Source: Leishmania donovani
Taxonomy: Eukaryota > Euglenozoa > Kinetoplastea > Trypanosomatida > Trypanosomatidae
DNA: 64,000 nucleotides
NCBI RefSeq assembly: GCF_000227135.1
Contig: NC_018256.1
Span: 657,646-721,645, forward strand
Direction of reading: 5' to 3'
Shown here: positions 20,301 to 29,383 of the stretch, piece by piece
Layout of the letters: each line of letters starts with the position of its first letter
How positions within the stretch are numbered: the stretch's first letter is position 1
Translations under genes and position numbers: made by a program
The notes under the pieces: generated by a model
Told to the model about the DNA's origin: nothing
The model's database searches: none
The model's input: the letters and a program-made list of their open reading frames with translations, nothing else

Positions 20301-22363
20301 AGTGACGCACGCAGCTGCTTCGCTTCCTCCGTCCTCGGAAGCGCGTTCATGATGCTAGTGGGGAGCAGGAGGAGCTTGATGATGTTGCTGCAAATCAAAA
20401 TGCGCAGTGACTCCTCTTCCGCGGATGGAACATAGGGGGCCGCCGCCGGCGCATCGCTGTCGCGCCGTGTGTTACCATCCTGTCCGCGAAGGGTGTCTCG
20501 CCCACGTTGACTCGCCCCCCGCTGTTCCTCCCGTCCCGGCGCGAGTTGTGGCACTGCGGGAGGGCAGCCACTTTGGTTTCTGGTCGTGCGCGTTCCCGCT
20601 GACATCCCGACGAGCGACTGGTGGTAGGCGGCCGTGGCGCTCGTAATGATGTAGTAGCACCGCAGCCGCTCCACCTCAGTCCGGAGTAGATGCTGCACCA
20701 CCATGTCAATGTTGTGCCGAAACAACGTCAGAGGGTGCTTCTCAGCGGTGGTTACGGCGTCCTCCCAGGACCCGATGGTGTCTTGCAGGGCCTTCCAGAC
20801 AAGCTCAATAAGCTGATCGCCCTCTGTGAAGTCCGGCATCGAGCCGAGGTCGACCACTTTGGATGCGCACTCCTTCGCCATCTCCTGATACTGCCGGATA
20901 AGCATCGTCAGAGTGGCGGTCACAACGTGGGCGTGCAGCTCCTCTCGCTGGAACAAGCCGCGCACGACGTATCTTTCCTGAATAACAGCCGTGATCCAGT
21001 TGTTCGTGCGCTCGTAGTCGATGACGCGAGAGCAGCTGATGGCCTCAAGCAAGACGGAGAGGACGCGCTTGTACGACAGCTCGCGCCGGTGACTAGATGT
21101 GGCGAAGGCATCGGTGAGGTCGTGCAAGTGGTTCACGAGCTCCGGGCCTAGGTAGAAGAGCTGCTGCGAGTGCGTGAGTGAGATGCCGCGTAACACACCG
21201 AGCGCGACAGGATCGTGCACGCATTCGTCGATGTTGCTCGGGATACAGCGCACGAAGATGGCGTCGAGGGCGCGGTGGCCAAAACCGACAAGGCCATAGT
21301 TCTTGTCACGTCCAAAAGACGGCTGCGTCGGCGTTCTGACACCGGCACCGCCGCAGCTCCCCATTGGCGCTGCGCCAGACGCTACAGCGCTGCTGCTGTT
21401 GCTGCGGCCGCTGCACGGGATGCCCGCTGTCCCCGCGCCGGTCACGCCAGCCTCGTTCATGCCGCCGTGCCCGTCCTTCTCGTCCCCTTCGACATCCTCA
21501 TCACAGCGCAACTTCAGTCCACATGCCACGAGCGAAGCGGTGAAGTCCTCGAGACTGACACCGCCGCCGAAGCGGAGCGAGCGCAGCTTCGAAAGCAGGG
21601 TTGTGTAGAGGGCACTGCACTCTGTGAAGAACCCTTTTGTGCGATCCACGGGGAGCCCGCTGTATCGGCACGACACGGCAAAGGCGAACAAGGACACCAT
21701 AGCAGCCGCGGTACGCCGCGAGATGAGTGGCTGCGCCGCCTCAGCGCGCGTGAGAACATCGTTGAGCCGCGAGAGCCGCAGAAGTGTTCGCACTCGTGGA
21801 TTGCGGAGAATATCAGGGCTGGCACCGAGGTTGCTCATGCTGACCCCGCCGTTCTGCCTAGTAAAGAGGACGCCGCTGCCACGGGGCCAGGACCCCGCGA
21901 TAGCCGTTTGCATGGCGGTCGCAGGAGCAGTGACGGCCTTCGGGGGCAAATACGTTGTCGCGGCAGCGGTGGCCGCCGCGGGCGGGAGAGAGTCAAGCTC
22001 CTTCGAGTTGAGCTCCAGCAACCGATCCACCATGCGTAGGTAACCTGTGTCTACCCCACCACCGCCGTGCATTGCATCACGGTCAGGATCATAACAGACC
22101 TCACATTCGCTGGCATCCGAATCGGATAGATCAACCCCTCCGCCGCCGTCACTGCTGCTGCTACTGATGTCCTCGCCAAAGTTGTGGCGGGGCCACCGCT
22201 CCCTGCCATCAGGCACGCACGCCTCGGACGGAGGCCGCGGCGCACCAGCTGTTGCAGATGAGGTTGCCTCGGCGCACTCATCCGTCAGGAGCTGCGCAAG
22301 CACCGATGCCATCACGAGAGTCGGGCTGCTCTTGATCCAGCCCGGAAACCGGATGTCGTTCAT
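14387..22363 (-). CDS. PI4KA: Phosphatidylinositol 4-kinase type III alpha
   Basis: A 2658-residue lipid kinase that phosphorylates phosphatidylinositol at the 4-position, supplying PI4P (plasma membrane or Golgi in other eukaryotes). The C-terminal PI3/4-kinase domain covers about 2340-2640. It has the ATP-binding lysine K2388 in IFKMGDDCRQD, the catalytic loop D2495-RHNGN and the HIDFGF motif with DFG at 2513-2515, all intact, so activity is likely. The N-terminal 2300 residues are largely helical with S/G/A-rich low-complexity inserts, in keeping with the Stt4/PI4K-alpha solenoid. Length somewhat exceeds human PI4KA (about 2100). The frame is open to 22420, but the first codon there is GTG; the first ATG is at 22363. 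A C/T-rich tract (22457-22476 on the complement) followed by AG near 22447 fits a trans-splice acceptor with a leader of about 80 nt. Confidence 0.95.
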   Translation of the reverse strand: MNDIRFPGWIKSSPTLVMASVLAQLLTDECAEATSSATAGAPRPPSEACVPDGRERWPRHNFGEDISSSSSDGGGGVDLSDSDASECEVCYDPDRDAMHGGGGVDTGYLRMVDRLLELNSKELDSLPPAAATAAATTYLPPKAVTAPATAMQTAIAGSWPRGSGVLFTRQNGGVSMSNLGASPDILRNPRVRTLLRLSRLNDVLTRAEAAQPLISRRTAAAMVSLFAFAVSCRYSGLPVDRTKGFFTECSALYTTLLSKLRSLRFGGGVSLEDFTASLVACGLKLRCDEDVEGDEKDGHGGMNEAGVTGAGTAGIPCSGRSNSSSAVASGAAPMGSCGGAGVRTPTQPSFGRDKNYGLVGFGHRALDAIFVRCIPSNIDECVHDPVALGVLRGISLTHSQQLFYLGPELVNHLHDLTDAFATSSHRRELSYKRVLSVLLEAISCSRVIDYERTNNWITAVIQERYVVRGLFQREELHAHVVTATLTMLIRQYQEMAKECASKVVDLGSMPDFTEGDQLIELVWKALQDTIGSWEDAVTTAEKHPLTLFRHNIDMVVQHLLRTEVERLRCYYIITSATAAYHQSLVGMSAGTRTTRNQSGCPPAVPQLAPGREEQRGASQRGRDTLRGQDGNTRRDSDAPAAAPYVPSAEEESLRILICSNIIKLLLLPTSIMNALPRTEEAKQLRASLTEAAARVLSVVTAKEFKSRDDTSVMKAASGRATTSAAPRSISPISAAAAMPRIRRTDAAAAGTDLFVISQRRAHFSNNFYRCIEELIHELIHTILQQSVPDDATAVTNRSFLGGVPDVHPPTPPTSDASSDAILRGMVAAVCIQYMCSTNQHLRSFAISEVMDAVVRLSARCGAEEAATATHGSLGRKGSSHTARTSGNNSNGSPAAAPQGTVVGAAAADPEEERKHATHLRARQLALCFDALSAILVPTVVVEGYHHVAEEQEERAGLARSCTTTSARGDSKREELSRYGQLLCDTYVDSLREHLWSLGEGSVSRHKLLTPVMTVAVKAFVNLVLRVHERLRGMSSMALALVQEAEAAMEGPDKGTRRSAAVIARDRARLLHAFNAERMSVVLLLRGVIQNMLTVAWPSSGVLYQDPACGWERPLNKTTSAVMAPLALAVLSPFFRPLTMLLHLSTLFPVRSLKQLCTHYQYARYLTLEDPSTSDQYMFYYYRRLSRALVAAQADDSGGSGAGPAEQVELECWALFRSCWMMFSYYKYTAEALMAVRAGGMAPMESANPAAAAAALARAPILSTKQCKLLRLIAASAAPLLRMCSSDVQQAMADIAVLLRYTLAGALHCPMVVADVTARSGIVHASLYKSLKRLCGGRKECWKRLSMGELMLLQCVAELEILRAAAGSVAQLTLYRHFEVREFVASAAIPEALGHILSTACDHYIEAVRSMLPGVAFQVTRTDLMQLVFLVGFAIGSVRESASKLVLCVVRSFPTYAAYASALPLLWCMLDLLEAGTAGQIESLCEHVRFSTVPAVAADPHSVERQQHVLFVADVAERWAAILQDKAPIALFETAIKFMVIQQQECGEQATTQAGRHHAGSRLAVLASLYRVEETPPNLDDSAITVMRGAGAAGHVVKTEYAQTLLLHGRAQGAMQASSWYASAGQMQSTVVAQLWAATRLCRRALASAVAQRLESNLLRPARALFVETGYSVGTVLAPRASTVADEDAAAQEMGVTRVPLGAPARAETAASFAAAVALLVTGSGTPIGRRQLLQYLVQGAVQTFRSDVLYEAILCWKWLLSQNREAYLLPMLQELDTAFVWTAANRLGLFDGYCSSKNRQVQTGDVPIPHNTVSARGQRGARVPEEAAVYVADNVDSASPHKLLLSFLADMYVEEGSPLCLSPEVLRQLYLVAAHIMQFAAVLSLRDDMFGETMRCFLVVGSIAQLLREANVRQLRAGLLTLVPFPAIGALRQRWYKALLRWFTKTPPSWYYAKDPVLAREEAKVVSSLSQLIKEEADLLTRTTLGFLDFSSGVQRERDMPHVHHWESLSVVREAVAAVRQATDGGEAGLPKLIVREKLRLQGLLHLLRVLVEHEVLRLSVWRTPRRTLKIPNTTPSVGWGKLIECADHHNPEVVVAMVYRFSSIPAVRLAASQRVVAHPERYSNVAEAVDLYLTEDVLRAGAPRLFLFCSCTIIQALRLLDPRYAAYKTVNSYAIRSLLSQRSEKLIFYLPQLLQLLATDESGSIEAFLVRTSARSTMFAHQLLWSLQTESEGSGALAKKCQQVERRIKAAFTPNEEAFYRSEFAFVDLMTSLSGEIMKFDKPERKAQLRLRLKDDVFHALPKLRHLYLPTDPNYRITDVIPHTAGAMQSAAKCPILVQFTCVPRTAEDALTPDDVDSAAADEHGHGAGNSHSDPVSRPVVKACIFKMGDDCRQDQISLQLIGLIQRILNSVGVPSFLYPYRVITTGQSSGIIECVPRSRSRNEIGKLVESNVAEFFVQTFGHPESAGFRRARENFVRSTAAYSVVSFILNIKDRHNGNIMIDADGNLVHIDFGFLFDTSPGGDINFESSPFKLTTEMVQLIGMDVSGESTLQSKTLARALVDEENYIYFKTLVNRCYLAVRQYAREICVMVELMLRSGLPCFKPKKTIADLAQRLAVDKNEIEAADYMRRLIHESRQNFTTVLYDYYQKVAEGIEM

Positions 22364-22444
22364 TGTGCCGAGACCCGCTGCAGTGAGACTTTCCAGCGCG
22401 CAGTTCAGTGAGTAGAACACGCCAACTCAATTTTCCTCCACGGT

Positions 22445-22476
22445 GCTGTGTTTTGGATGGAGGGGAGAAGGAAAAA
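22445..22476 (-). promoter_or_regulatory. Putative trans-splice acceptor of PI4K
   Basis: On the minus strand a pyrimidine tract (about 22476-22457) is followed by the first AG (in CACAG) at about 22446-22447. This would place the spliced-leader site roughly 80 nt before the ATG at 22363. It is also why the upstream GTG at 22420 is not preferred as the start. Confidence 0.4.
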
Positions 22477-23964
22477 TATCGTCGCTTGCGTGTGTGTGTG
22501 TGCGTGTGTGAGCTTCCGCGCTCCCGGTAACAGTTCAGAACGAAAAGGAGAGGGAGAGGGGAGCAGAAGGCCGCTATCAACCGGGGAGCTTCTACCGCGA
22601 CGCACAAACACTCAGAGAGAAGAAAAAGGCAAACCTAAGAGATACACAGAGAGGGAGAGAGACGGGCAAGAGCGGCCGAGGACGAGAGAGGAATGGGCCG
22701 CGGGAGGGGCCGTATATGTGTATGTATGTGTCTGAAGAGGAGGGAGGGAGAGGGAGAGGGGGGATGTAAAAACAAAAGAACACACGCACACACACACACA
22801 CACACCAAACAAAAGCGTGCGTTGCTCTTTCGTACTGATCCAAACAAGACGTCATACACAACGGGGCTTTAATGTGTATGAGAGAGAAACGAGCGCAAGT
22901 CGGATTACCATAAAAGGGACGTGGAGGAGAGGGAGAGCGAGGCAGTGAGGCGTGCCTTTCCTCCTCTCTCGCGTTTTTGTGTTATGCGCTCTTGCGTGGA
23001 TCGTTTTGTTTCGCGGCTGTGCTTGTGCGTGCGTGTGTGCTGAACTAATGACAGGGCATTACACGGAGACAGCACAGATGTTCAATCAAAATACAGCGAT
23101 GGAATGTGGAGGTGGACAGAAGGAGACTCCGCCAGTGGGCGTGCACGCAACTGAATATGTGTAGCCGCGGGAGAGAGGAGAGAGAAGGGAAAGCTGACGG
23201 AGTGCATGCGTGCTCATGTTACGAACACAAGGTAGGGGGCAGTCGTTTGCATGCCCAATAACCAAAGGATGCGGCGCCACTGACCAAAGTACAAGCAGCA
23301 GCAGCCCACCTCTGTCAACCACGCGCCGCAGTGAGCTGAAAAAAGGTAACAAGAAGTACTCGCGCGCTTGCAAGAGGAAGCCGAGTGAGGAAGAGGGGGA
23401 GGGGGAGGGGGAGAACACCACCGTCGTTCCTTCTTCATGGCCAGCGCCATATACGTCTTATTTTGCTGCCCGTTTCTCTCTGTGTGTGCGTGTCTGTGTG
23501 AGTGTCGCCAGTGTCCTCGTCGAGACCGCTTTGCGCGCTGCCCGTGCTCATTCTTGTGTCTTAGAAGGATTGGGAGGGGCAACCAGTGGGGCTGTCGCTC
23601 GTCATTCTCTCGTGTGCTTATGTGTGCGCGTGCGTGCCGATGTTCCGTGTTGCACTCCGCACAGAACCGCTCCCCCTCCTCTCTCCACCCCTCACACGCC
23701 TATACGCACACACGCAGAGAGAGAGGCGCTGCAAACCTTCTTCCGACTTCGTGACGCACGTCGCCGCGAGCACGGCTTGAGCAAGGAACACACGACTGAT
23801 GATATCGGAGTCGGTGTCCAGGCTCCAAGAGAGCTGCGACAGCGCTCTCCGGTGATGAGGAGGAGGGGGGAAGAGGAAGGAATGCCCACCTTGCGTCACC
23901 CGTTGATCCCCGCACCCTCGCCCACCTGATGCTTATCACCACTATGTGCCATCTTGGTTTTTCT
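22477..23964. other. Intergenic region upstream of PI4K
   Basis: 1.5 kb without a supported gene. It has purine-rich stretches, a (CA)n run around 22781-22805, and GT-rich sequence. It would contain the 3' UTR of the next gene. ORFs in it are low-complexity. Confidence 0.6.
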
Positions 23965-26900
23965 TTACGGACTTTGAGGGTCTGACGCACTTAGCGAGCG
24001 GTAGCCCGGCTGCATTGTCTCCGCTGCGTGCAGGGCTGTTTCGAAGAGGTTCTCCAGCGCCATCACGGCGGCGCGGTACAGTGCCTCTGTCTGGGTCGAG
24101 GTGGAGGCGCCGTATCCCACCAGCTGTGTGCTGCTCTGTCGCACAATCAAGCCACGCTGGAGGTAGAGGCGATACTGGAAGCCGTGCGTTGTGTCGTACG
24201 AGCTCTGAACGCGGATGCGGTGGTCACGCATCGGGTATGCCGACTTCATGCAGCGAAGTAGCAGGCGAAATGGCGGCGGCGGCCGGTTGCGTCTGGCTTT
24301 GGCTAGCTGAGCCAGCACGTCGCGGCATACCTCGGGCGGGAGCTGATCGATGACAGGCTCGGAGAGAACTTCGGTCGCCATCGTTGCTGATGCCATGTCG
24401 CGCTTGATAATGTACTGCAACACGCGAGGAAAGCTGCGGCGAGTTGCCAATGTGAGGGCGTCGCGAGCGCACCGGCGCTTGGATGTGGCGACCGCTCTGG
24501 CAATCGGCAACATACCGAAGCGCGGGAGGACGACAGTGCCAAACCAGTAGTTTCCCACCCCAGTCACGATCACGTTCACCGGCGCGGCGGGGTCGTTCAT
24601 CACATCCTGTAGATCGGCTACCCCGAGAAGGGGTGCGCCACCTGCTCGCGCTTGCTCGCCCCCCGAGCTGCTTGCGGCTGGAGTCGCTGCCTCCACCGTG
24701 GCATTCGCATTATGCCCAAAGAACGCCCCAAAGAGAGCGAGGCACAGCTCGCGGTTAGAGCTGGCGCCAGTCACCGGGTAGGTTTCGTACTCCGTCCATA
24801 GCGTCTCCGCGTCCGCGCCGGCGAGGTGGCACGAGGCAGACTTGAGCGCTGTCACGAGTACCGGAACGGCCTCCGCATCGGCCGGCGTGGTGGCGCGACT
24901 AGAGTCGTAGTCAGCGATCAGGACGTTGCCGCGCTCGCCGAGGACTTGTGCGCTGTACGACAGGTTCAGGGGACGCAGCAGCATCTCCGGCTGCTGGCTG
25001 TGCAGAAGGCTCGTGTCTCCATCCGAGTAATGGATGTCGAGCTCCATGTCATCAAGGTCGTCGCCTGCTATCGGCTGCCCGCTCATCGCATCAGTTCCGT
25101 GTGGGTCCTGCTGGCGCGCGCGCGCCTCTAAGGTGATCTTCACCGGGGCAATCGTTGCATGGTCGCGCTCCATCAGTGAGGTGACATGCCTCAGCATCGA
25201 CCCGTCAAAACTGCTCTTAGGGTCGTAGAGTCTTGTGCGGCGTACGTTGATGTCCATCTCCGGGTCATCGCTATCGCTGCGGTTCAGGGATTGATACACC
25301 TTCAACTCTTTCGGAAAGTACTGCTTCGCCAGTCGGAAGAACAAGGACTTGCGCGCCTGCCGCACCTGCAAGAAGGCTGGCGAGACGGCCACCACGCGCC
25401 GCTCCTCCTCCCCCTCCACCTGGGCCTCCATCTCGGCAATCCACTGCGGTAGGCCAAGATCTCCGGACAAGTTGCGAAGTCGGACACGCGGCTGCCTCCA
25501 CCCCAGGTCCTCCTCGGCGAAGGTCATTATCATGGGTACGAAGCCACCCATGTGCGCGATACGTTTCTCTCGAGGCAATGCGCGGTAGCGCTGCCCGCGT
25601 GCCCCGTTGTCAGCGGAGAGATCCACGTCGGGGTGCTTCTCTAGAACAGCGGCGTATTGGCGAGGGAAGTTGTCCCGGATGGCGGCGAGACACGCATTTC
25701 GCCACGCCTCTCCTTTCATCTTAGAGCGGCGCTGCGAGAGAGGGTAGCTCGAATGCCGGCCATTGTTGACGGTCACCGTCGACACCCACTCCTTCGTGGC
25801 GAGGTCAAAGTGATAATGGGTGTGGAAGGGGCAGCCAAGCAGGTGCATAGTAAGCGAGCCCAGAATTGCGTAGCAGTTCCACTTGCCCCGGTGGTGATTC
25901 AGGATAGGGAATGTGTCGTGCCGCAACACCTGCAGCTCCAGCACGCCAGCACTGGGGAAGAGCAGGCCCTCGCCTTGCCCAGCGGCCATGCATGGGAGTG
26001 CGGTTAGGCAGTCGCCATACTGGTCCAGCAGGTAGTACACAGCCTGAACATAGGTGTCGAACTCCACACGATACCGCCCCTTCCCGGCCGTCTGCCACGC
26101 CAGTGCATTGCTTTCGACAAAGAGAGATCCGGTGAAGACGATGGGGAGGTCGACAGGGGTGTCGAGCTGGGGGCGGGTGGGAGCCGCACCGCTGTCATTA
26201 ATTGCAGTGTTGTTGGCTTCTTGCTTCGCCGGCTCGGCGTCACCGCCGTCGTTGCCCGTGCCGCCCAACTTAATCCAAGCAACCTCCAGGGGCGGCTTGC
26301 CTGTTACACGGCAGATGTGATCCACCAGCATGTCGAACTGCCACCGCAGCCGCCACAGCAAAGGCGCCGGCTCCAACCTCTCAGATAACAAGTGCGTCTC
26401 GCTGTCCCACACGCTCTCCGAGCGAATGGCGCTCATCGCCGCTGTCTGGTATCCGACGTACGGCGAGGCCTGGCGGCGTGCGTTGTACACGGCGGTGTTC
26501 CCTCGCGCGTCGGTCAACTGCAACTGGGTACTGTACGTGGGCGGCTGCGTCAGAGAGGTGAACGAGTTCGCATGCGCCGTCGCCCGTGTCGCGGATGCGC
26601 CGTCTTGGGCCTCCTCCTCCACGCTGCTTTCTGCGGTCGTCGCCTCCGGCTTGCCACCGGCAGTCTCTTCCTTCCAGGTCGCTGTCACTGTCTTTCGGTG
26701 TCCCTGTACTAGCGCCGCCACCTCACGCACGCCCTCCTGAGTCACGCTTGTGGAGTCCATCTCTTCCCTGTACTGTCGCCGAAGTTCTACGACACAGCGG
26801 ACGAAGGCGTCGTTCGGGCTGCTGCCGCATGCTTCGTAAGCAAGGCGAGCCTGGGGTGAAGTACTCCACTCCTCCTTGACGTAGCAGCGGCAGCGCCACG

Positions 26901-28098
26901 GCCTCGCCATCACCTCCGCTGTCGCGGCACCCACCCTCTCCGCAGGGGAGCGCGACATGCTCGCCTGCAGTGGTGGCTTCACAGAAAACTTGACGGTGCG
27001 GCTAAAGTGGGTGCAGAGCTGTCGCAGGTCGTTCATGATGGCCTTCAGCTCTTGCTGGTGCGGTGTAAGTCGAGAGGGGGCTCCGTCGCTGCTGCCACCG
27101 TGAGTCGGGAACCCTATTGAGTTGATGTTGCTCCGTTCATGCTGCTGGTGCCTTCCTCGCCCCCTACCTCTGCCGAAGCGACGCTGCTGCTGGTTTGCAT
27201 GCCCATGGTTGCCGCTAACAGAGATAAACTTGACATCGCTAGACAAGGCTTGCTGAAGACACACCTCAATCGTTTCTCTTGCATGCAAGCCGTTCGCGAC
27301 AGCCAGTTCGACGGGGAAGCCGAGCTGACGGAAGGTCGCGGAGACTCGGTAGTAGAACTGCTGCTCCTGTTGGTGTGGGTGAGGCAGCGCTGGCGGCGCT
27401 GCCGCACTCCCTAGATCGTTCATCGTGGGCGCCTCCTCGCCCGCATCGTGACTGTGGTGCATCACGACGTCGTCTGCCTCGGCTTGCTCGTCCTCAGTTG
27501 CTGAGCGCGTCTCGGCATCTGCCGCTGCCGCTGCCGCGGCTGGCCGACGACGATGTGGGATGCGGTGCAGGACAAGTTTCGCCAGCGGCCCAAACATCTC
27601 TCGCAGGACCGCCTCGGCATTCTCCACGTGGCGTTCTGGCTTGTACTCCTCCTCAGCTGCCTCGCCCATATCAGCGATCACACCACTCGCCTTTCCCACA
27701 GCATCGCCGTCATACACAGCGACGTGCTGCGCCTCACACTGCTGGCCCTGGCCTGCCACCATTGAGGCATGTCGCACGTACGACGCAAGGGCTGATGTAG
27801 CGTCTGCAGCGGCCGCTGCAACGAGGGAGGCAGATAATGCACGTCGTACTTGTGGCGCATACTTGTCGCAGCTACCACAACCGTCCCTCAACAAGCACAG
27901 GTGAACGAAACCCTGCCGCTCAGCGAGCGGCGTCGAGGATTGCACCACGGCACCGAGTGACGACGATACGGGTGCAACGGGTGTCGCCGCCGCGGCACCT
28001 GCGCAGATGCCGAAGAGGGCTAGGAGCCGCTCCAGCGAGATTGTCCTCCACGCACCAGCGATGCTGCTATGCGGCGGAGGGCGACGCTGATAGCGCAT
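23965..28098 (-). CDS. Large conserved-type protein with several dsRNA-binding-like modules
   Basis: 1377 residues; I do not recognise a named orthologue. At least three segments look like degenerate double-stranded RNA-binding folds (basic beta hairpin, then an alanine-rich helix). One spans about 345-440 (RPWRCRCYVKEEW ... CGSSPNDAFVRCVVEL). Another spans about 725-812 (WVSTVTVNNG ... GEAWRNACLAAIRDNFP). The last is near 1290-1360 (FQYRLYLQRGLIV ... TQTEALYRAAVMALENLFE). A further YYRVSATFRQLG unit near 249 is possible. RGRGRGR at 307-316 is a basic RGG-like patch. The N-terminus is R-rich, has few acidic residues, and could target mitochondria, which with KREPB6 nearby invites an RNA-metabolism role; that is inference only. 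The frame extends to 28185 but begins with TTG; the ATG at 28098 (MRYQRRPPP) was chosen. Confidence 0.8.
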   Translation of the reverse strand: MRYQRRPPPHSSIAGAWRTISLERLLALFGICAGAAAATPVAPVSSSLGAVVQSSTPLAERQGFVHLCLLRDGCGSCDKYAPQVRRALSASLVAAAAADATSALASYVRHASMVAGQGQQCEAQHVAVYDGDAVGKASGVIADMGEAAEEEYKPERHVENAEAVLREMFGPLAKLVLHRIPHRRRPAAAAAAADAETRSATEDEQAEADDVVMHHSHDAGEEAPTMNDLGSAAAPPALPHPHQQEQQFYYRVSATFRQLGFPVELAVANGLHARETIEVCLQQALSSDVKFISVSGNHGHANQQQRRFGRGRGRGRHQQHERSNINSIGFPTHGGSSDGAPSRLTPHQQELKAIMNDLRQLCTHFSRTVKFSVKPPLQASMSRSPAERVGAATAEVMARPWRCRCYVKEEWSTSPQARLAYEACGSSPNDAFVRCVVELRRQYREEMDSTSVTQEGVREVAALVQGHRKTVTATWKEETAGGKPEATTAESSVEEEAQDGASATRATAHANSFTSLTQPPTYSTQLQLTDARGNTAVYNARRQASPYVGYQTAAMSAIRSESVWDSETHLLSERLEPAPLLWRLRWQFDMLVDHICRVTGKPPLEVAWIKLGGTGNDGGDAEPAKQEANNTAINDSGAAPTRPQLDTPVDLPIVFTGSLFVESNALAWQTAGKGRYRVEFDTYVQAVYYLLDQYGDCLTALPCMAAGQGEGLLFPSAGVLELQVLRHDTFPILNHHRGKWNCYAILGSLTMHLLGCPFHTHYHFDLATKEWVSTVTVNNGRHSSYPLSQRRSKMKGEAWRNACLAAIRDNFPRQYAAVLEKHPDVDLSADNGARGQRYRALPREKRIAHMGGFVPMIMTFAEEDLGWRQPRVRLRNLSGDLGLPQWIAEMEAQVEGEEERRVVAVSPAFLQVRQARKSLFFRLAKQYFPKELKVYQSLNRSDSDDPEMDINVRRTRLYDPKSSFDGSMLRHVTSLMERDHATIAPVKITLEARARQQDPHGTDAMSGQPIAGDDLDDMELDIHYSDGDTSLLHSQQPEMLLRPLNLSYSAQVLGERGNVLIADYDSSRATTPADAEAVPVLVTALKSASCHLAGADAETLWTEYETYPVTGASSNRELCLALFGAFFGHNANATVEAATPAASSSGGEQARAGGAPLLGVADLQDVMNDPAAPVNVIVTGVGNYWFGTVVLPRFGMLPIARAVATSKRRCARDALTLATRRSFPRVLQYIIKRDMASATMATEVLSEPVIDQLPPEVCRDVLAQLAKARRNRPPPPFRLLLRCMKSAYPMRDHRIRVQSSYDTTHGFQYRLYLQRGLIVRQSSTQLVGYGASTSTQTEALYRAAVMALENLFETALHAAETMQPGYRSLSASDPQSP

Positions 28099-28490
28099 GA
28101 TTACGCTCCTAGAGAGTAGGAGTGGTTTTAGTGCGTAGCGCACGTGCTGGGTCGTCCAGCGCGAATGCCCCCCTCCTCCCTCCAAAATGAGGTGTGCCTG
28201 TGTGTGTCCACGCCGACACCAGAGCGTGTTTGCCTTGACGTGTACGTGTGCGTGCCGCTGCTTCTTCGTTTTCTACGAATTCCTGTGTGCAAGGACGTGT
28301 GCCCATGAGAATGTGAGAAGCTCTTGCTTGCTGTGTGTGAGTGCGCGAACGTTACTCAGTTGCGTGGTGGCTGAAGATACTTCACAAAGTAAAACACAAA
28401 GAAGAAAAACTGTCGGCAACACGAGGCTTGCGCGGTTGGCCACACGTACGCGCCGCCCGCAATACAAAGGGGAAGAGGGGGGGGGGACAG
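28099..28490. other. Intergenic region upstream of the dsRBD-like gene
   Basis: No gene seen. A pyrimidine-rich stretch on the minus strand (about 28125-28111) is followed by AG just before the ATG at 28098, which could be a trans-splice acceptor with a very short leader. Confidence 0.45.
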
Positions 28491-29383
28491 AGAAACACCC
28501 ACACAGATGATGCGTTGCTGAGCCATGTCCCCCAGCGAACGGCACACATTATGGCATATGCATGCACACAAGCAATGAAAGGGAAAAGACAGTACAGTGA
28601 CAGGGGGAGAGGTGAAGGAAAAGGAAGGGCGATACATCATCACAAGAGAACGGATGTGCGCGCAGGCCTCGAGTGAGGCGGAGGAGGGTTCGCGAAGCCC
28701 AATGTAGATGCTCACGCTCTCCAACGGGCTCACCGGCACATGCACACACTCGTGAACAAGACTGTTTTTTTTTTTTTAGAAAAGCGAAGCAAGCCACAAC
28801 GACGGGCAAAAGGAGTAAGAAAACGGAAGAGAATGTTTCAACTTCTTTGCCATCAGTGTGAGCCCACTCTCCGCTGTACAGCATGAGNNNNNNNNNNNNN
28901 NNNNNNNNNNNNNNNNNNNNNNNNNNNNNNNNNNNNNNNNNNNNNNNNNNNNNNNNNNNNNNNNNNNNNNNNNNNNNNNNNNNNNNAGAAACACCCACAC
29001 AGATGATGCGTTGCTGAGCCATGTCCCCCAGCGAACGGCACACATTATGGCATATGCATGCACACAAGCAATGAAAGGGAAAAGACAGTACAGTGACAGG
29101 GGGAGAGGTGAAGGAAAAGGAAGGGCGATACATCATCACAAGAGAACGGATGTGCGCGCAGGCCTCGAGTGAGGCGGAGGAGGGTTCGCGAAGCCCAATG
29201 TAGATGCTCACGCTCTCCAACGGGCTCACCGGCACATGCACACACTCGTGAACAAGACTGTTTTTTTTTTTTTAGCAAAGCGAAGCAAGCCACAACGACG
29301 GGCAAAAGGAGTAAGAAAACGGAAGAGAATGTTTCAACTTCTTTGCCATCAGTGTGAGCCCACTCTCCGCTGTACAGCATGAG
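28491..29383. repeat. Contig-end duplication around a 99-N gap
   Basis: Bases 28491-28887 and 28987-29383 (397 bp each) are near-identical; one visible difference is tttagaaaag versus tttagcaaag. They flank N at 28888-28986. It is most likely an unmerged contig overlap. No gene lies inside. Confidence 0.8.

Noticed and set aside
22364..22420. N-terminal extension of PI4K to 22420
   Set aside because: The first codon there is GTG and no ATG exists upstream. The ATG at 22363 follows a good splice acceptor by about 80 nt.
28099..28185. N-terminal extension of the dsRBD-like protein
   Set aside because: It would start with TTG; the first ATG is at 28098.
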